Assembly (NCBI GenBank): GCA_016648135.1
Contig: JADDOH010010244.1
Coordinates: forward strand, 62,001-126,000
Reading direction: 5' to 3'
DNA length: 64,000 bases
Source of the DNA: Agrypnia vestita
Taxonomy: Eukaryota; Arthropoda; Insecta; Trichoptera; Phryganeidae
The position numbers and the translations under genes are program-made. Under the pieces are notes generated by a model. The model worked only from the letters and a program-made list of their open reading frames with translations, had not been told where the DNA came from and did not search any database. Shown one piece after another: positions 43,738-53,495 of this stretch (the first letter of the stretch is position 1; every line of letters starts with the position of its first letter).

Positions 43738-43784
43738 ATATCTGATGATGAAAAGGAATGCTTCTCTTTAAAATATAGTAGTGA
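43738..43784 (+). ncRNA. Hammerhead-like motif, plus arm of an inverted pair
   Basis: CTGATGA (43,742-43,748), a GAAAAG/CTCTTT hairpin, AAAAT, ATA, GTA and GTGATAAC follow in order. Stem I pairs by U-A and G-U wobbles only. It faces the motif at 43,664-43,710 across about 30 bp, as expected for joined, inverted element ends. Confidence 0.35.
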
Positions 43785-43799
43785 TAACATACCAAGGTT

Positions 43800-44564
43800 T
43801 GAATAATGTCGAATCAAAGGAAGGACTTTGAAATATTATATTAAGTAGAAGACAATATATAATTATTAATTTAGATATGTGTAAATGTAACGTTAAATAC
43901 AATGATTCTCAAATGATTAAAAATGATTTTTCCAATTTTTCCGAATGAAAAAATATATCTGGTACCGTGCTGATTCAGAAAGCCACAGTAGATGTTTGAG
44001 CGATTACTTCTTCAAAACAACCCCTCTTTTGATTTTTAGAGGGTAGGCACATTTAGTGGAGAAAAAGTAAAACCACTCTCGTTCTGGGAGATTACGCAGC
44101 TACATCCCTAGCCCCCAGTGCGCTCATAGGCGTTTTGATACAAGAGTCGCCTTTTCGACTGTCAAGTACTTCTTGGGAAAGTCAAACAGTAAAAGTTTAT
44201 TCTGTGAATGTTGAAATAGCGAAGACTTAAAGTAAAAGAGTTTAATTATTATGTTTAAATATGAAATGTTCATCGCATTTGAGAGTATATTTATTGAGTG
44301 TATTTTTTTGAAGTTACACTTCTCTAGATGCATTTGGGTGTAATTTTAGTATGCAAAAGTTTTTTCTTTGTTGTGGAGAGCGTTTCTTCAATTCCTAGAA
44401 GATGGAGACATTCGTTCGTCTATCTGTCCACGTTATATGCTTCAAAAAGACAACACCACATCTCAGAGTTGCCGAATTTTCTATGTTTCAATTTCATAAA
44501 GAATTATAGAAAATACTAAGGTTTTTACTAGTAGATAGTGAGTTAAAAATAAAAACAAAGAATT
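43800..44564. other. No recognised feature
   Basis: A more balanced stretch at 44,020-44,140 lacks motifs I can name. Confidence 0.4.
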
Positions 44565-45000
44565 CATTAGATTTTATTTTCAACTAATATTTTTGTAATG
44601 AATATTACAGAGTACAGAGTTACAGTGTTTTTTTATGAAATTTGTATATATTTTAATTATTACGTGTTATAGCTTCTTTCACTTTGAATTTTTTCGCAGC
44701 TAATGGAATTTTTCTGTCTTGCAGCATATCGAAGAATTCTTTATTTAGTTTATTATAGATTCGTGGCACAACATTCTCTTTTTCTTACACCATACAAGTT
44801 ATTTGTGATTGGTATCCTCATTGTTCGACCTGACGATCGGGTTGTATAGTTGTGATGCGAGTCAGTATGTATATTGACATTATTTATCATTTCGTCTAGA
44901 ATTACACAATATTTTATTTTTTTGATCAATTGGTAGTATTTTGCATACCTTGAATAATTTATTATTATAAATTAGTCAATTTATACAAATAATAAATAAT
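44565..45000 (-). pseudogene. CR1/Jockey-like LINE C-terminal remnant, family L1
   Basis: The minus strand encodes HHNYTTRSSGRTMRIPITNN, then LYGVRKRE before frame breaks. This closely parallels 14,270-14,440, and both have a preceding stretch matching LFKVCKIL. Two diverged copies of one family are therefore present 30 kb apart. Confidence 0.65.
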
Positions 45001-45466
45001 AAAATCAAACTATCCTTTGAAATAATCAAGCATCAGTTGCACCAAAGGATATATTATTTATATTAATTGAAAAAATATACTAAATTATAATTTTTATTTG
45101 CTAAGACTTTACTTATTTATTTTTCTCTTACGAGAAGCACACAATGCGAGGTACTTTACGGAAGTACCACGATCACAGATCTGTACCAGTGTACTGTGGT
45201 ACCGACATTCAAATTATTACAAAATTGCTTTTAAAACCTGTTCGCTCTGTGTAAGCCTGCCTTCTAAATGACTGTAGCGCACGGAATCCAGATTTCGCTG
45301 TAACATTAGTTATTTTATCATTTTTAATATCATTTTATAACATTTTTCATTCGGCTGACAGATATAGATTTCCTTTTACGATATGCACTCCGTGGCAGGG
45401 TTGTGCTAAACGTGTGCCCGAGGGCGGCACTTACGAATATTAAATATAATGCGTTATTTAAACGAT
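45001..45466. other. Unique stretch with small palindromes
   Basis: GGTACTTTACGGAAGTACC, CAGATCTG and GTACCAGTGTACTGTGGTAC cluster within 60 bp at about 45,150-45,210. I see no gene. Confidence 0.35.
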
Positions 45467-45729
45467 ATATCGTCGCTGTATATATAATTAAGCCTATGTG
45501 ACGTTTTAGTACATTCTGAAATAAACGAATGAAACTGTTTTAAAAAATAATTGCACAGACTAGATTTATAAAAAATATTTTAAATAATTACTAGGCAGAC
45601 TTGCCAGATGAACGGAAATGTTTTTTTAGTATATCTCTATTATTTATATGAAAAATTGACAAATTGATTCGTTCATCTGAGAATGTATTAAACGGCAAAT
45701 AGGCTTAATTATATATACAGCGACGATAT
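45467..45729. mobile_element. Inverted-repeat MITE family M1, copy 2
   Basis: The terminal repeats are a perfect 29 bp (ATATCGTCGCTGTATATATA... and its inverse, 45,701-45,729), with inner arms as in copy 1 at 37,097-37,356. Perfect ends suggest it is younger than copy 1. It directly adjoins the foldback that starts at 45,732. Confidence 0.85.
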
Positions 45730-45794
45730 GTAACTATGAATATAACACAACGTTGTTTACTTCACACAATGACAGTTTAATTAAATAAATTAAT

Positions 45795-45833
45795 TAAAAC
45801 GTTTTCGATGCTTTACTGCATCATCTTCAGTAA
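45795..45833 (-). ncRNA. Hammerhead-like motif, left arm
   Basis: This is the mirror image of the motif at 45,855-45,893 on the minus strand: TTA, CTGAAGA, GATGC/GCATC hairpin, GAAAACGTTTT. The stem I partners are also present. Confidence 0.5.
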
Positions 45834-45854
45834 TATAGTATATAATATACTATA

Positions 45855-45893
45855 TTACTGAAGATGATGCAGTAAAGCATCGAAAACGTTTTA
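45855..45893 (+). ncRNA. Hammerhead-like motif, right arm
   Basis: CTGAAGA (45,858-45,864) is followed by one extra base, a perfect 5-bp stem II GATGC-AGTAAA-GCATC, the intact GAA box, a two-pair stem III AA-CG-TT and cleavage base T. The next bases TAAT pair with ATTA just before the core, giving a 4-bp stem I. All conserved hammerhead core bases are present. Tiny stem III forms are known for Penelope-like retroelements. Confidence 0.55.
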
Positions 45894-46789
45894 ATTAATT
45901 AATTTAATTAAACTGTCATTGTGTGAAGTAAACAACGTTGTGTTCTATTCATAGTTATTTACAATGAACTTCCACAAAGTTAATCACGAAAATTTCGAAA
46001 TATGATATGTAAGTACCTATTTTATTTTGTAAAAAAATACCACACATTTCTTTTACATCTCAAAACTGCCAAAGAATATATGTATTTTTTAAAAATTTAA
46101 TAACTTTAAATATTTATGAAGAATATACATTTGTAAATTAATATCATCATCAGCTGGTAAAATAATTTCTTATGGACTTTTCTGTCATAGATCAATAGCG
46201 AGCACAATCTTTACACAGGTTTCATTTATAATTGGTGTATTCGAAATGCACAATGCACATGTTATTAATTTAAGAAATTATAAATGCAATGTAATTCTTT
46301 TGACGAAAACGGTTACAAATTACATTAAAATTACGTTGAATCGTCAATATATAATGAAAATGAAGTCATTAGAATTTCTGGGGCGATTTACTCGAAAATT
46401 AAGGATAGAAGTGTCTTTTAAAAGTTGAAATTTCAGCTTCCATTTAATAAAATTTTAAATCATTCGCATTTTTTTGAGAAATTTTGACAATTTCATAAAA
46501 TCAAAAATATCTTCACCGTATTAAGCTATTTTGAAACAAAAAACTTTTGACGATATTTCATAGCTCTATATGATAGAAATGACTTTGCAAGCTATGAAAA
46601 GTTAAGTTTACCTAGAAATTTTAGACAAAATAAGCTTTGTTAACTTTATGAAGCTAGAAATTTGGCTGCTTTATGAGCCGGTTGTATCAAATTGGTTTTA
46701 AGCATAACCTTTTAAGAAAACGGGTTGTTCAATTGATGAAAAATGCAAGAATATATGCACTAAACCAAAGATTACGTTAATTAAACAAA

Positions 46790-47110
46790 ATAGCAGTCGT
46801 GTGCGGTCAAATTGGCTTACACCCGGGCGGCTTGTACTCCCATTTGGCGCAGCCCGGCGCGGTATTGACGCCTTCACAATGGTACGCCCGAGCCTAGTGT
46901 AATGCCCCATTACCGCATGCGAGACCATCGAAGTGTGATCTTTCGGTGCTTTGTTGAATGCCACCTGAGTGATAATTTAATTTATGTAACGTTTATATCA
47001 AGATGCAGACGAGAAACTGCAAGAAAATTGCGTCCGCCGCATTCATCGCTTTAATGCCAAGTCTCAATTAAGCAGAGGCGGCTGACATTTTTGCTGATAG
47101 TATAACTGTT
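46790..47110. promoter_or_regulatory. GC-richer unique block, enhancer-like motifs
   Basis: Motifs include CTTTGTTGAATG (Sox-like), TGATAATTTAATTTAT (homeodomain-like) and GTCTCAATTAAGC (NK-type). The block (46,800-46,960) contains CCCGGGCGGC and CGCAGCCCGGCGCGG in otherwise AT-rich DNA. It is a candidate conserved non-coding element; no coding frame is recognised. Confidence 0.25.
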
Positions 47111-47179
47111 TACAGGACAAAGCTGATACAATTATTTACATCCCAACGAAATGGAAATGGACAACAAATCTTTCTATTT

Positions 47180-47400
47180 TACCTTTAACTATTATTATTT
47201 GTACCTTTAACTATATTATTATTTTATCTTATGTTTTATGTTTTTCTTATGTTTTTCTGTTTTATTATTATTATTATTATTACCTTTTAACTGTATTATT
47301 ATTTTAACTGTCTTATGTTATTTTTTAAAAAAATTATTCTGTATATTGTAAAAGCCCATAAGGGCGTTAAATAAAAAAAATAAAAATAAAAAATAAAAAA
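47180..47400 (+). mobile_element. LINE 3' end (tail only)
   Basis: The AT-rich 3' UTR ends TTGTAAAAGCCCATAAGGGC followed by GTTAAATAAA and a long A-rich tail. This is the same terminus as the LINEs at 38.6 and 40.9 kb. No coding part is left. Confidence 0.65.
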
Positions 47401-47657
47401 ATAAAAATCCACGAGCATTTCTGAGACCTTATTTAACAAAATTCATTTGTATAATTGGTTGAACTTCTGAGTTACGTAATGGAAAATCGTTTTACCAAAA
47501 TGCGACAGTGCAAGCAAGATATAATTTTAGCACGAGATGCTATGCGATGCATGTCGAAGGGAAACAAAAGTGTAAATCAACATTGATTTATAGTATTTGA
47601 GATGCAGATCTACAAAAATAGTTACTTAATAATATATATAAATCAAAATATATTATA

Positions 47658-48102
47658 CTAGCTGGTCGTACCCGGCGTCGCACGAATTAAGGATTAAGTA
47701 AAAACTAAGTTTGTGAGGGAAAACAAAGGTTCCCCTGTTCTCTAAAAAACAATGCTTCCATTTAATGTTACCATTATTGTAACATAACTGTAATACTTAG
47801 ATACATGGTACCATAGATACCATAGATCTATAAAACTGTTGTAGATCGCTTTGCTCTATTGTCAATAATTTACGCAGCGTACGCGATATAAGTTTTTTTT
47901 TTGTATTTTTTTCACACGTTGGGTTACATTATCGAAGTTTTTATACGGATAACTAACATTTTTGAAAATATTCTATAGCCTATGTTCATCAAAGATAATG
48001 TAGGATTCTAAATGTAAAAGAATTTTTCATATCGGTCCAGTAGTCTCGGATCCAATTCAATGCAAACGATCAAATCTTTCCTCTTTATAATATTAGTACA
48101 GA
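47658..48102 (-). mobile_element. Non-autonomous Helitron family H2, copy 1
   Basis: The minus strand begins TCTGTACTAATATTATAAAG and ends GCCGGGTACGACCAGCTAG|T. The 5' host base is G rather than A, probably a later change. It shares most of its sequence with the element that enters at 63,682. Confidence 0.75.
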
Positions 48103-48162
48103 CATGTCTCATAGAGACAAAGCTATTTTTTATATGGGAAAGTATTTTTTTTTGGGTGTTCA

Positions 48163-48285
48163 TGTTTAATGATCAGGGCTTACGACCTATCGTACTGCTG
48201 GCTTAATTGATCACTTTACACAATGTAATGTTCATCAATTCTACCCATGATAGACTACCACATCTATCAAATTTTTGGAAGTTGT
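48163..48285 (-). repeat. Repeat family B fragment
   Basis: It carries CTTAATTGATCACTTTACAC, AATGTAATG and ATGATAGACTACCACATC in the reverse order of 33,611-33,745. The second stem arm is missing. Confidence 0.55.
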
Positions 48286-49415
48286 GTATATGTTGAAAAT
48301 GAGTTGTATTTTTACTATTGCCACCTGTGGTTGAAATTTGTCATTCTTATAAACATGTACAGATGTTACCGTTGGTAATGAAATATTTATATTTTTGATT
48401 GGAGTTTTTTTAAAGCAATATTCTTTATGTGTGTATATGATATTGTTATGTGGCGTGGCTCGCTCGAAAAATGAAATGGCACAACTCATAAAATAAATCT
48501 TTTATTATCGCTTATACATTATCTCTGACATTTTACAATCGCTCACAATGCAATACTCCTGCTATTTTTTATTCAAACACAAAAGAACAGCTCTCTTTTG
48601 TTTTTCTACTCGGGTAAGAACCCTTCCATTTCTTCGCTATTTATTAATCATGTTAGTTCTTATTTCAACCACTGGGCATACCGGCCTGCCGTTCTGCGCA
48701 TGTGACACTTTTCTATGGAACTGTCAAATGTCAACGAACAGCTCGTTACAATATTCTTCCGAATTATTAACATTACACTTTAATACCCCTGAAAATTATT
48801 TAAATTTTTAACTGCTTTTTAGACCAGATTTTATATATTCATAATATTTTTTAGTATAATATCTTATTGTATAAAAGTATAAAGAGCATGAAAATATAAT
48901 ATTTTATTAAATAGGTCACGTTTTATTACAAGAATACATTCCTATTTAAGAGATTTGGTTCGGAACAATATTTAGCTTAATACGCCTTAATTAATATAGA
49001 ATTTAATTATGCTGGAATAAACACTTTTACTGCAGTATAAATGTATCTTAGACATACGCGAGAGGGATATTCTTCCGATTTGATTTTTCACCTCTCTTAA
49101 AGAAGTAGTTTATTTTATCTCTGAACATATTTTTGCTCTCTGGTGAATCTACATAAATATTGAGCTAATTATTCTATGACATTGAAACCGTTAATTCTGA
49201 ACGATTATCATTAAAATCAAGTATCTTTAAAGTTATCATCGTGTTGAAATAATATTCGGTACCTAAGTTACTTGAAAAATTAAATATTTGAAATTTATTT
49301 TAAGCTTCATTATAATATTTATAATGAATGGACTGAAAAAGATAGGAGATTTTTATTTAAGGTTTTTATATTTAGTTCTAAGAACTCCATGTTTATTTTT
49401 TAAGGAATTTAATTA
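48286..49415. other. No recognised feature
   Basis: The stretch at 48,430-48,740 (GGCGTGGCTCGCTCG, AATAAATCTTTTATTATC) vaguely resembles LTR sequence, but no paired LTR or primer-binding site was found. Confidence 0.35.
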
Positions 49416-49419
49416 TTAA

Positions 49420-49577
49420 GTTCTGCATAATTGCGTAAAGCGTTACTTTAAATATGACAGCTATTGTGTCTATTGTATTATCGAACAGTGGTTATACCAC
49501 GTTTAATCGAATTATTTATAGAATAACTAAAATCTTGCTGTCATATTTAAAATAAAGCTTTCGCAAACTTGCAGAAC
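49420..49577. mobile_element. TTAA-flanked MITE
   Basis: TTAA (49,416-49,419) GTTCTGCA... ...TGCAGAAC TTAA (49,578-49,581). Arms of about 46 bp include CTTTAAATATGACAGC facing GCTGTCATATTTAAAATAAA. It is 158 bp with a TTAA target and no ORF. The ends do not begin with CCC, so assignment to piggyBac is tentative. Confidence 0.75.
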
Positions 49578-49869
49578 TTAATAGTAATATTTATTAAAAT
49601 TTCATTTATTTTAAATTTCATTAAAAAAAAGATGAGAGCTGTCTAGGGGCAGAACATTCTAATGAATGATTTCAGTAGTGTGTACTAATTACCACATGCA
49701 CCTTTACCGCTGATCTTATCATCTTAAATTACCTCTGTTCTCTGATGTAAAGTATAAATTCACAGATTTTTAATAGCTATACCTATAATAGGAATTAAAG
49801 TGTGCGTACAATTTTAACTCATGGCAAGCACGGTACGAGAAATGACTTATTTATATTTTTAATTGCAAA

Positions 49870-50019
49870 GCGTAATCCCGCTTTGTCTGTCTATCCGTCT
49901 GTCATTCCGTTATAACTTCGTGTAATATCTGCAACTTCTTTATAGTATAAATAAATATATACTTATTCTTTAGGAACCTATATGTAAAAGTACCGTCATT
50001 TTTGACGGGTTACAGCTAG
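49870..50019 (+). mobile_element. Helitron 3' part, CTGT-rich family
   Basis: CTTTGTCTGTCTATCCGTCT and TAACTTCGTGTAAT lead to CCGTCATTTTTGACGGGTTA, then CAGCTAG|T. The perfect terminal hairpin and CTAG|T are diagnostic. The 5' TC end was not located. Confidence 0.7.
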
Positions 50020-50576
50020 TAAAGTAATAATTTATGTGATTATCTCCGATGATAAAAAATGGTCTTAATTAAAAAAAATAGAAAACATTTCAGATGTAGG
50101 TTGAGAGTCAAGAGAACTAAAAATTGCATATTGCAATAAGAAAAATTATCTTTTACAAGCAGAGGAAGATAGGCATTAGAGATGGAAGTAGAAAAAGTAT
50201 GCCTTAACGTTAGAATATGGTTCAATGTTCAGAAACCGGTGATCATTATCATAAACATATTAAAGCTTGGTAACCATCGATAGTAGGAAGGAAGATGAAG
50301 AGGAATAAGATGTTATATATTTAAAGCGGCTGAATACATTGTTATAAATTTATTATTAAGTCTTTGAAATAAAACCATTCTTGTGGTTAGAAATATAAAT
50401 CTTCTTTTATATTCAATTTGGATCCAAGATTTAGTCTCAAGAGACAAAAACAAACACTTAACATAGTAATTAGTAAGAAGCATTTAACTGCCATTTTGCT
50501 AGAAGGCGAATTAAATCGATTATCGGTTAATTTTTTTCACCATCCATTGGGTATTGGGTAGATAGGAATATTTATA
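50020..50576. other. No recognised feature
   Basis: AT-rich sequence with no motif, repeat match or supported ORF. Confidence 0.4.
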
Positions 50577-50930
50577 CCTAACTAACTAACAAACTAACCA
50601 TCACGCCGTTTCCCCGCAGGAGTAGGCAGAGAGGATTGAACGCCACACTCTTCTATCCTGGCACACCACTTTTGTTTCGGCCACATTCATACATCTTCTC
50701 ATACACGTTCTACGGTTGTTGCGGCTTTTAACAGGGCCATCCTCAAATACTTGTAGTACCTGATCGTGCCAGGTCTTTCGCGGACGCCCTCTATTCCTGT
50801 TGCCTTCAACACTCGCCTCGTATATTTTCTTAACCATCCTCTCCTCGTTCATACGTTCCACATGACCAAACCATCTCAGCACTCCTTTCTTTATTCTATC
50901 TACCACACATTCCTTTTTTGCTAATTCTAG
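50577..50930 (-). pseudogene. RTE-like LINE C-terminus, 101-codon open frame
   Basis: The frame (50,906-50,601) reads VDRIKKGVLRWFGHVERMNE, ERMVKKIYEASVEG, NRGRPRKTWHDQVLQVFEDG, then CMRRCMNVAETKVVCQDRRV, WRSILSAY. The RW-FGHVERM...GRPRKTW-D core is a familiar LINE C-terminal pattern, probably RTE-like. The TAGTTAGTTAG tail (minus strand) marks the 3' end. It is 5'-truncated but the frame is unbroken. Confidence 0.7.
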
Positions 50931-51062
50931 GCTTCACTTCCATACATAAGGGTTGGCGATCATAATATTTAAAGTTTTGTATAGTTAAGATTCTGTCAAT
51001 TTTTTTTTTCAATTTGTGTACGTAAATATTAATATTGTAACGAGGCTAAAAAGAAACATGAT

Positions 51063-51190
51063 TGCAAGGGATAGATACATAAAATTTAGAATTCAGTATA
51101 TTTTAAATTAGTAATCCTCAGTGACTGCATTCAAAATATATTTTAAAATTTTTGAACATAACCCCACATATGTGTTGCGGTGACATTTTG
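51063..51190 (+). repeat. Half copy of the MITE at 29,278
   Basis: GGATAGATACATAAAATTTA, CAGTGACTGCATTCAAA and ATAACCCCACATATGTG match the right half of 29,278-29,507. The left terminal repeat is absent. Confidence 0.55.
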
Positions 51191-51470
51191 CCTTAAGAAA
51201 AATGTTTTCCCGCGCATCGCCGGCAATTGCGTGTCGGTGCAAAAGAAATTAGTTCAGAATGTCTTCTCCGGCGAGCATAAATAGTTCCGCCCCGCGCCGC
51301 CAGGCTTATCTGCATTTAAACTGCCGACCCGGCGCTCCCACCTATAATTTAATCATAGTTTTATGCAAATGGCTGCGAGTAAAAATGGCCGGCGGGTGCG
51401 GATGACACCGTTTCCACGCGGGGTGAGTTATGCACCCTCCGCCGAAATCGATACTGTCGCAGAATGGATG
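51191..51470. promoter_or_regulatory. GC-richer unique block with POU octamer
   Basis: It holds ATAATTTAATCATAG (homeodomain-like), ATGCAAAT (51,363-51,370, POU octamer), CCGCCCCGCGCCGCC and AAATCGATA (DREF-like half). It is GC-rich against an AT-rich background, with no ORF. It is a candidate developmental enhancer or promoter by motif only. Confidence 0.3.
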
Positions 51471-51784
51471 AGTGACAAGAGATAGGTACAGTGCATTTCA
51501 TATTCATGAATTGACAATAAACATCCAGCTGCCAGAAACCTAAATCAGGCCTGATCAGGTCTCAAATCAGAAGGCGAAAGTTGCCTCCAAAGAAAATCAT
51601 GGAAGTAAAATTCATCTCAAGATTATTTCGAGTCGAAAATCTCTTAAAAATATTTAAAAAAGGGTGGAAACGGATCACACAGTTTTCCAAAATACCGGTG
51701 TAATATTGCTCATGAAGATAGACTTGCACTAAAGTTGGTTCAATTTGTAATAATGAACAAGAAGGTGAACTGATCAACTGATCT

Positions 51785-51903
51785 TCTGTGTGTAGTTTTC
51801 TGGGATATTCTGCCGTGTGTATCTGACCTCCCTGGCTAACGTTTTGGATCCCATCCGGCTAATGTGATGAGTATATGTTGATGTTAACCAGAAAAACTAC
51901 ACA
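51785..51903. repeat. Imperfect inverted repeat
   Basis: TGTGTGTAGTTTTCTGG (about 51,787) faces CCAGAAAAACTACACACA (about 51,886). GATCAACTGAT occurs outside both arms at about 51,772 and 51,952, possibly a long target duplication or chance. Confidence 0.45.
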
Positions 51904-51959
51904 CAAGATTCTGAACGGCCGTGAAAACCTGAGAACATTTTTGATCAACTGATGTATGC

Positions 51960-52523
51960 CAACATCGAAGTGCAATATGTCCTTAGAGATAAATCAATTT
52001 ATTTATTTATTTATTTCAAAAAATCCTTGTTTACAAATAAAGGTACTTAATACTAATTTAACAATAAAAATATAAGATAAATTACACATTTTTTTTTGTT
52101 AAATTTGTGGATTATGCCACTCTACGCCTGTCCCAGAGTGGCGTTATAGAACACAATTATAATTTTTTTTTTGAATTCGTCAGTAATATTTATTTTCATA
52201 AGGTAGTAATTATGTATCTACAAGGTATCAAGTGCAACGTTAGTGATAAGTTGAGTGAGTCATAAGTCCAAGTGTAAATATGTGTAGAATAATTGTTTAA
52301 TGTAAAAAGGGTTAAAGTTTTGTTTAAGATTATTTTTTATTTTCCTTAATTAATTAATTTATTTATATAGGTATATATTTTTATTTAAAGACATTATTAT
52401 GCAATTACAGTAAGTAAATTTTCAGTTGCTGTTCTACCTTTGGAGGTAAGCCAGTTGTTTGCTACTTTCTACATATCTTAACACTTTTCCTTCGTATCCA
52501 AATATTCTTACACACAACAATTG
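51960..52523. other. AT-rich sequence, nothing recognised
   Basis: Contains a TTTATTTATTTATTTC tract at about 51,998 that could be a reversed LINE tail, without the diagnostic GGGCG end. Confidence 0.35.
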
Positions 52524-52900
52524 TTATGATTTCAGATCCATCATGGTTTCTATCAACTTTTCATATCGTCCCTGTTTGACTATCCACTCAAAATTCCATA
52601 TCTTTCCAAACCTCTCATTTGCTTCTTCTTTAGCATTCCATGCCACAATTTCTTTTAGATATTTTATCGAAAGTGATCTCCATTTTATAAATACATCAAG
52701 AAACATCACTGTATATATTCTTTTAAACAAAAACACTCCGCATTACCAGCATATTTTCTTTTGTGTCGTAAATAATTTTCTACTCGATTTTCTTTAAAAC
52801 ATAAAATTCTCTCCACGCTTACAGAAACTTGTAAAGAACTCTTAAAGTAAAATGCACTTGCACAAAAAATATCTATTCTTAAGCGAACTAGCGTATTCAC
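52524..52900 (-). other. Unrecognised coding-like frame, possibly frame-shifted
   Basis: Two overlapping minus-strand frames join as RVENYLRHKRKYAGNAE and FIKWRSLSIKYLKEIVAWNA, then KEEANERFGKIWNFEWIVKQ, GRYEKLIETMMDLKS-stop. The charged, Trp-containing composition is more protein-like than most chance frames here, yet I recognise no family. It might be a decayed host exon or element ORF. Confidence 0.25.
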
Positions 52901-53412
52901 TGTTGCAAAATGGTGAACCGCAAGAGGAACCGAGAATACGAGTACGTATATACGTATACTCGAACATGATGCAGTACAGGGAAGCTAAACCTTTAGAATC
53001 ATTGAAATGAATATTTTAAAGGCTTCAATTCTTTTATTCTCTACTGTAACCGAACTACATTTTAATAACAGCGCTATTACGTATTTTTTATAACGAAGAC
53101 ATTCGAAATAGGAACAAAGAAGTAAGAAATTAATATTCATTTTAAAGTCATTTGCGAATATTATAAATGCGTAATTATAAAGTCAAATCTTTTTGTGTTT
53201 GAGTTTGAAATATTTTTGATTATACATCTTGACCTAGAAATTAACCGTCAAAAATATAAATGCCTGCAGAAAAAATAAAATCCATGAAAGAAAATATAAA
53301 CAAAGATTTCTTTCATCTTGAAGTGACTTAATATTAAAAAATGTGTCTATATATAATATTTCTACATATTATTTACAAATAATACTACGGTAAATAATAA
53401 TGATATAGTAAT
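52901..53412. other. No recognised feature
   Basis: AT-rich sequence without supported features. Confidence 0.4.
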
Positions 53413-53495
53413 AAATGGCCATCCTCGTAGACCAGTGGGCATGACACTGACTCTGACACCGAGGGTTCCGGGTTCGATTCCCGGTGAGGTCAAAA
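53413..53495 (+). repeat. tRNA-like sequence, probable SINE head
   Basis: GTAGACCAGTGGGCATGAC resembles an A-box/D-arm. CCGGGTTCGATTCCCGG (about 53,468-53,484) forms a perfect 5-bp T-stem with a canonical 7-nt loop and B box. The acceptor stem does not pair well, so this is a tRNA-derived SINE or pseudogene, not an intact tRNA. It is unrelated in detail to SINE S1. Confidence 0.55.

Larger units (their letters stand above)
45732..45956. repeat. 225-bp foldback with a hammerhead-like motif per arm
   Basis: The arms are about 112 bp and near-perfect inverted copies centred at about 45,844. Outer sequence is AACTATGAATA-AACACAACG. Each arm carries the CTGAAGA...GAAAACG motif described separately. 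The arrangement fits two Penelope-like terminal regions joined head to head, or a foldback derivative. Confidence 0.85.

Noticed and set aside
48430..48820. Possible solo LTR
   Set aside because: There is a polyadenylation-like AATAAA and GC-richer flank, but no paired repeat, TG...CA ends with duplication, or primer-binding site.
53413..53495. Functional tRNA gene
   Set aside because: The T-arm is perfect but the acceptor stem does not pair, so it is a tRNA-derived repeat.
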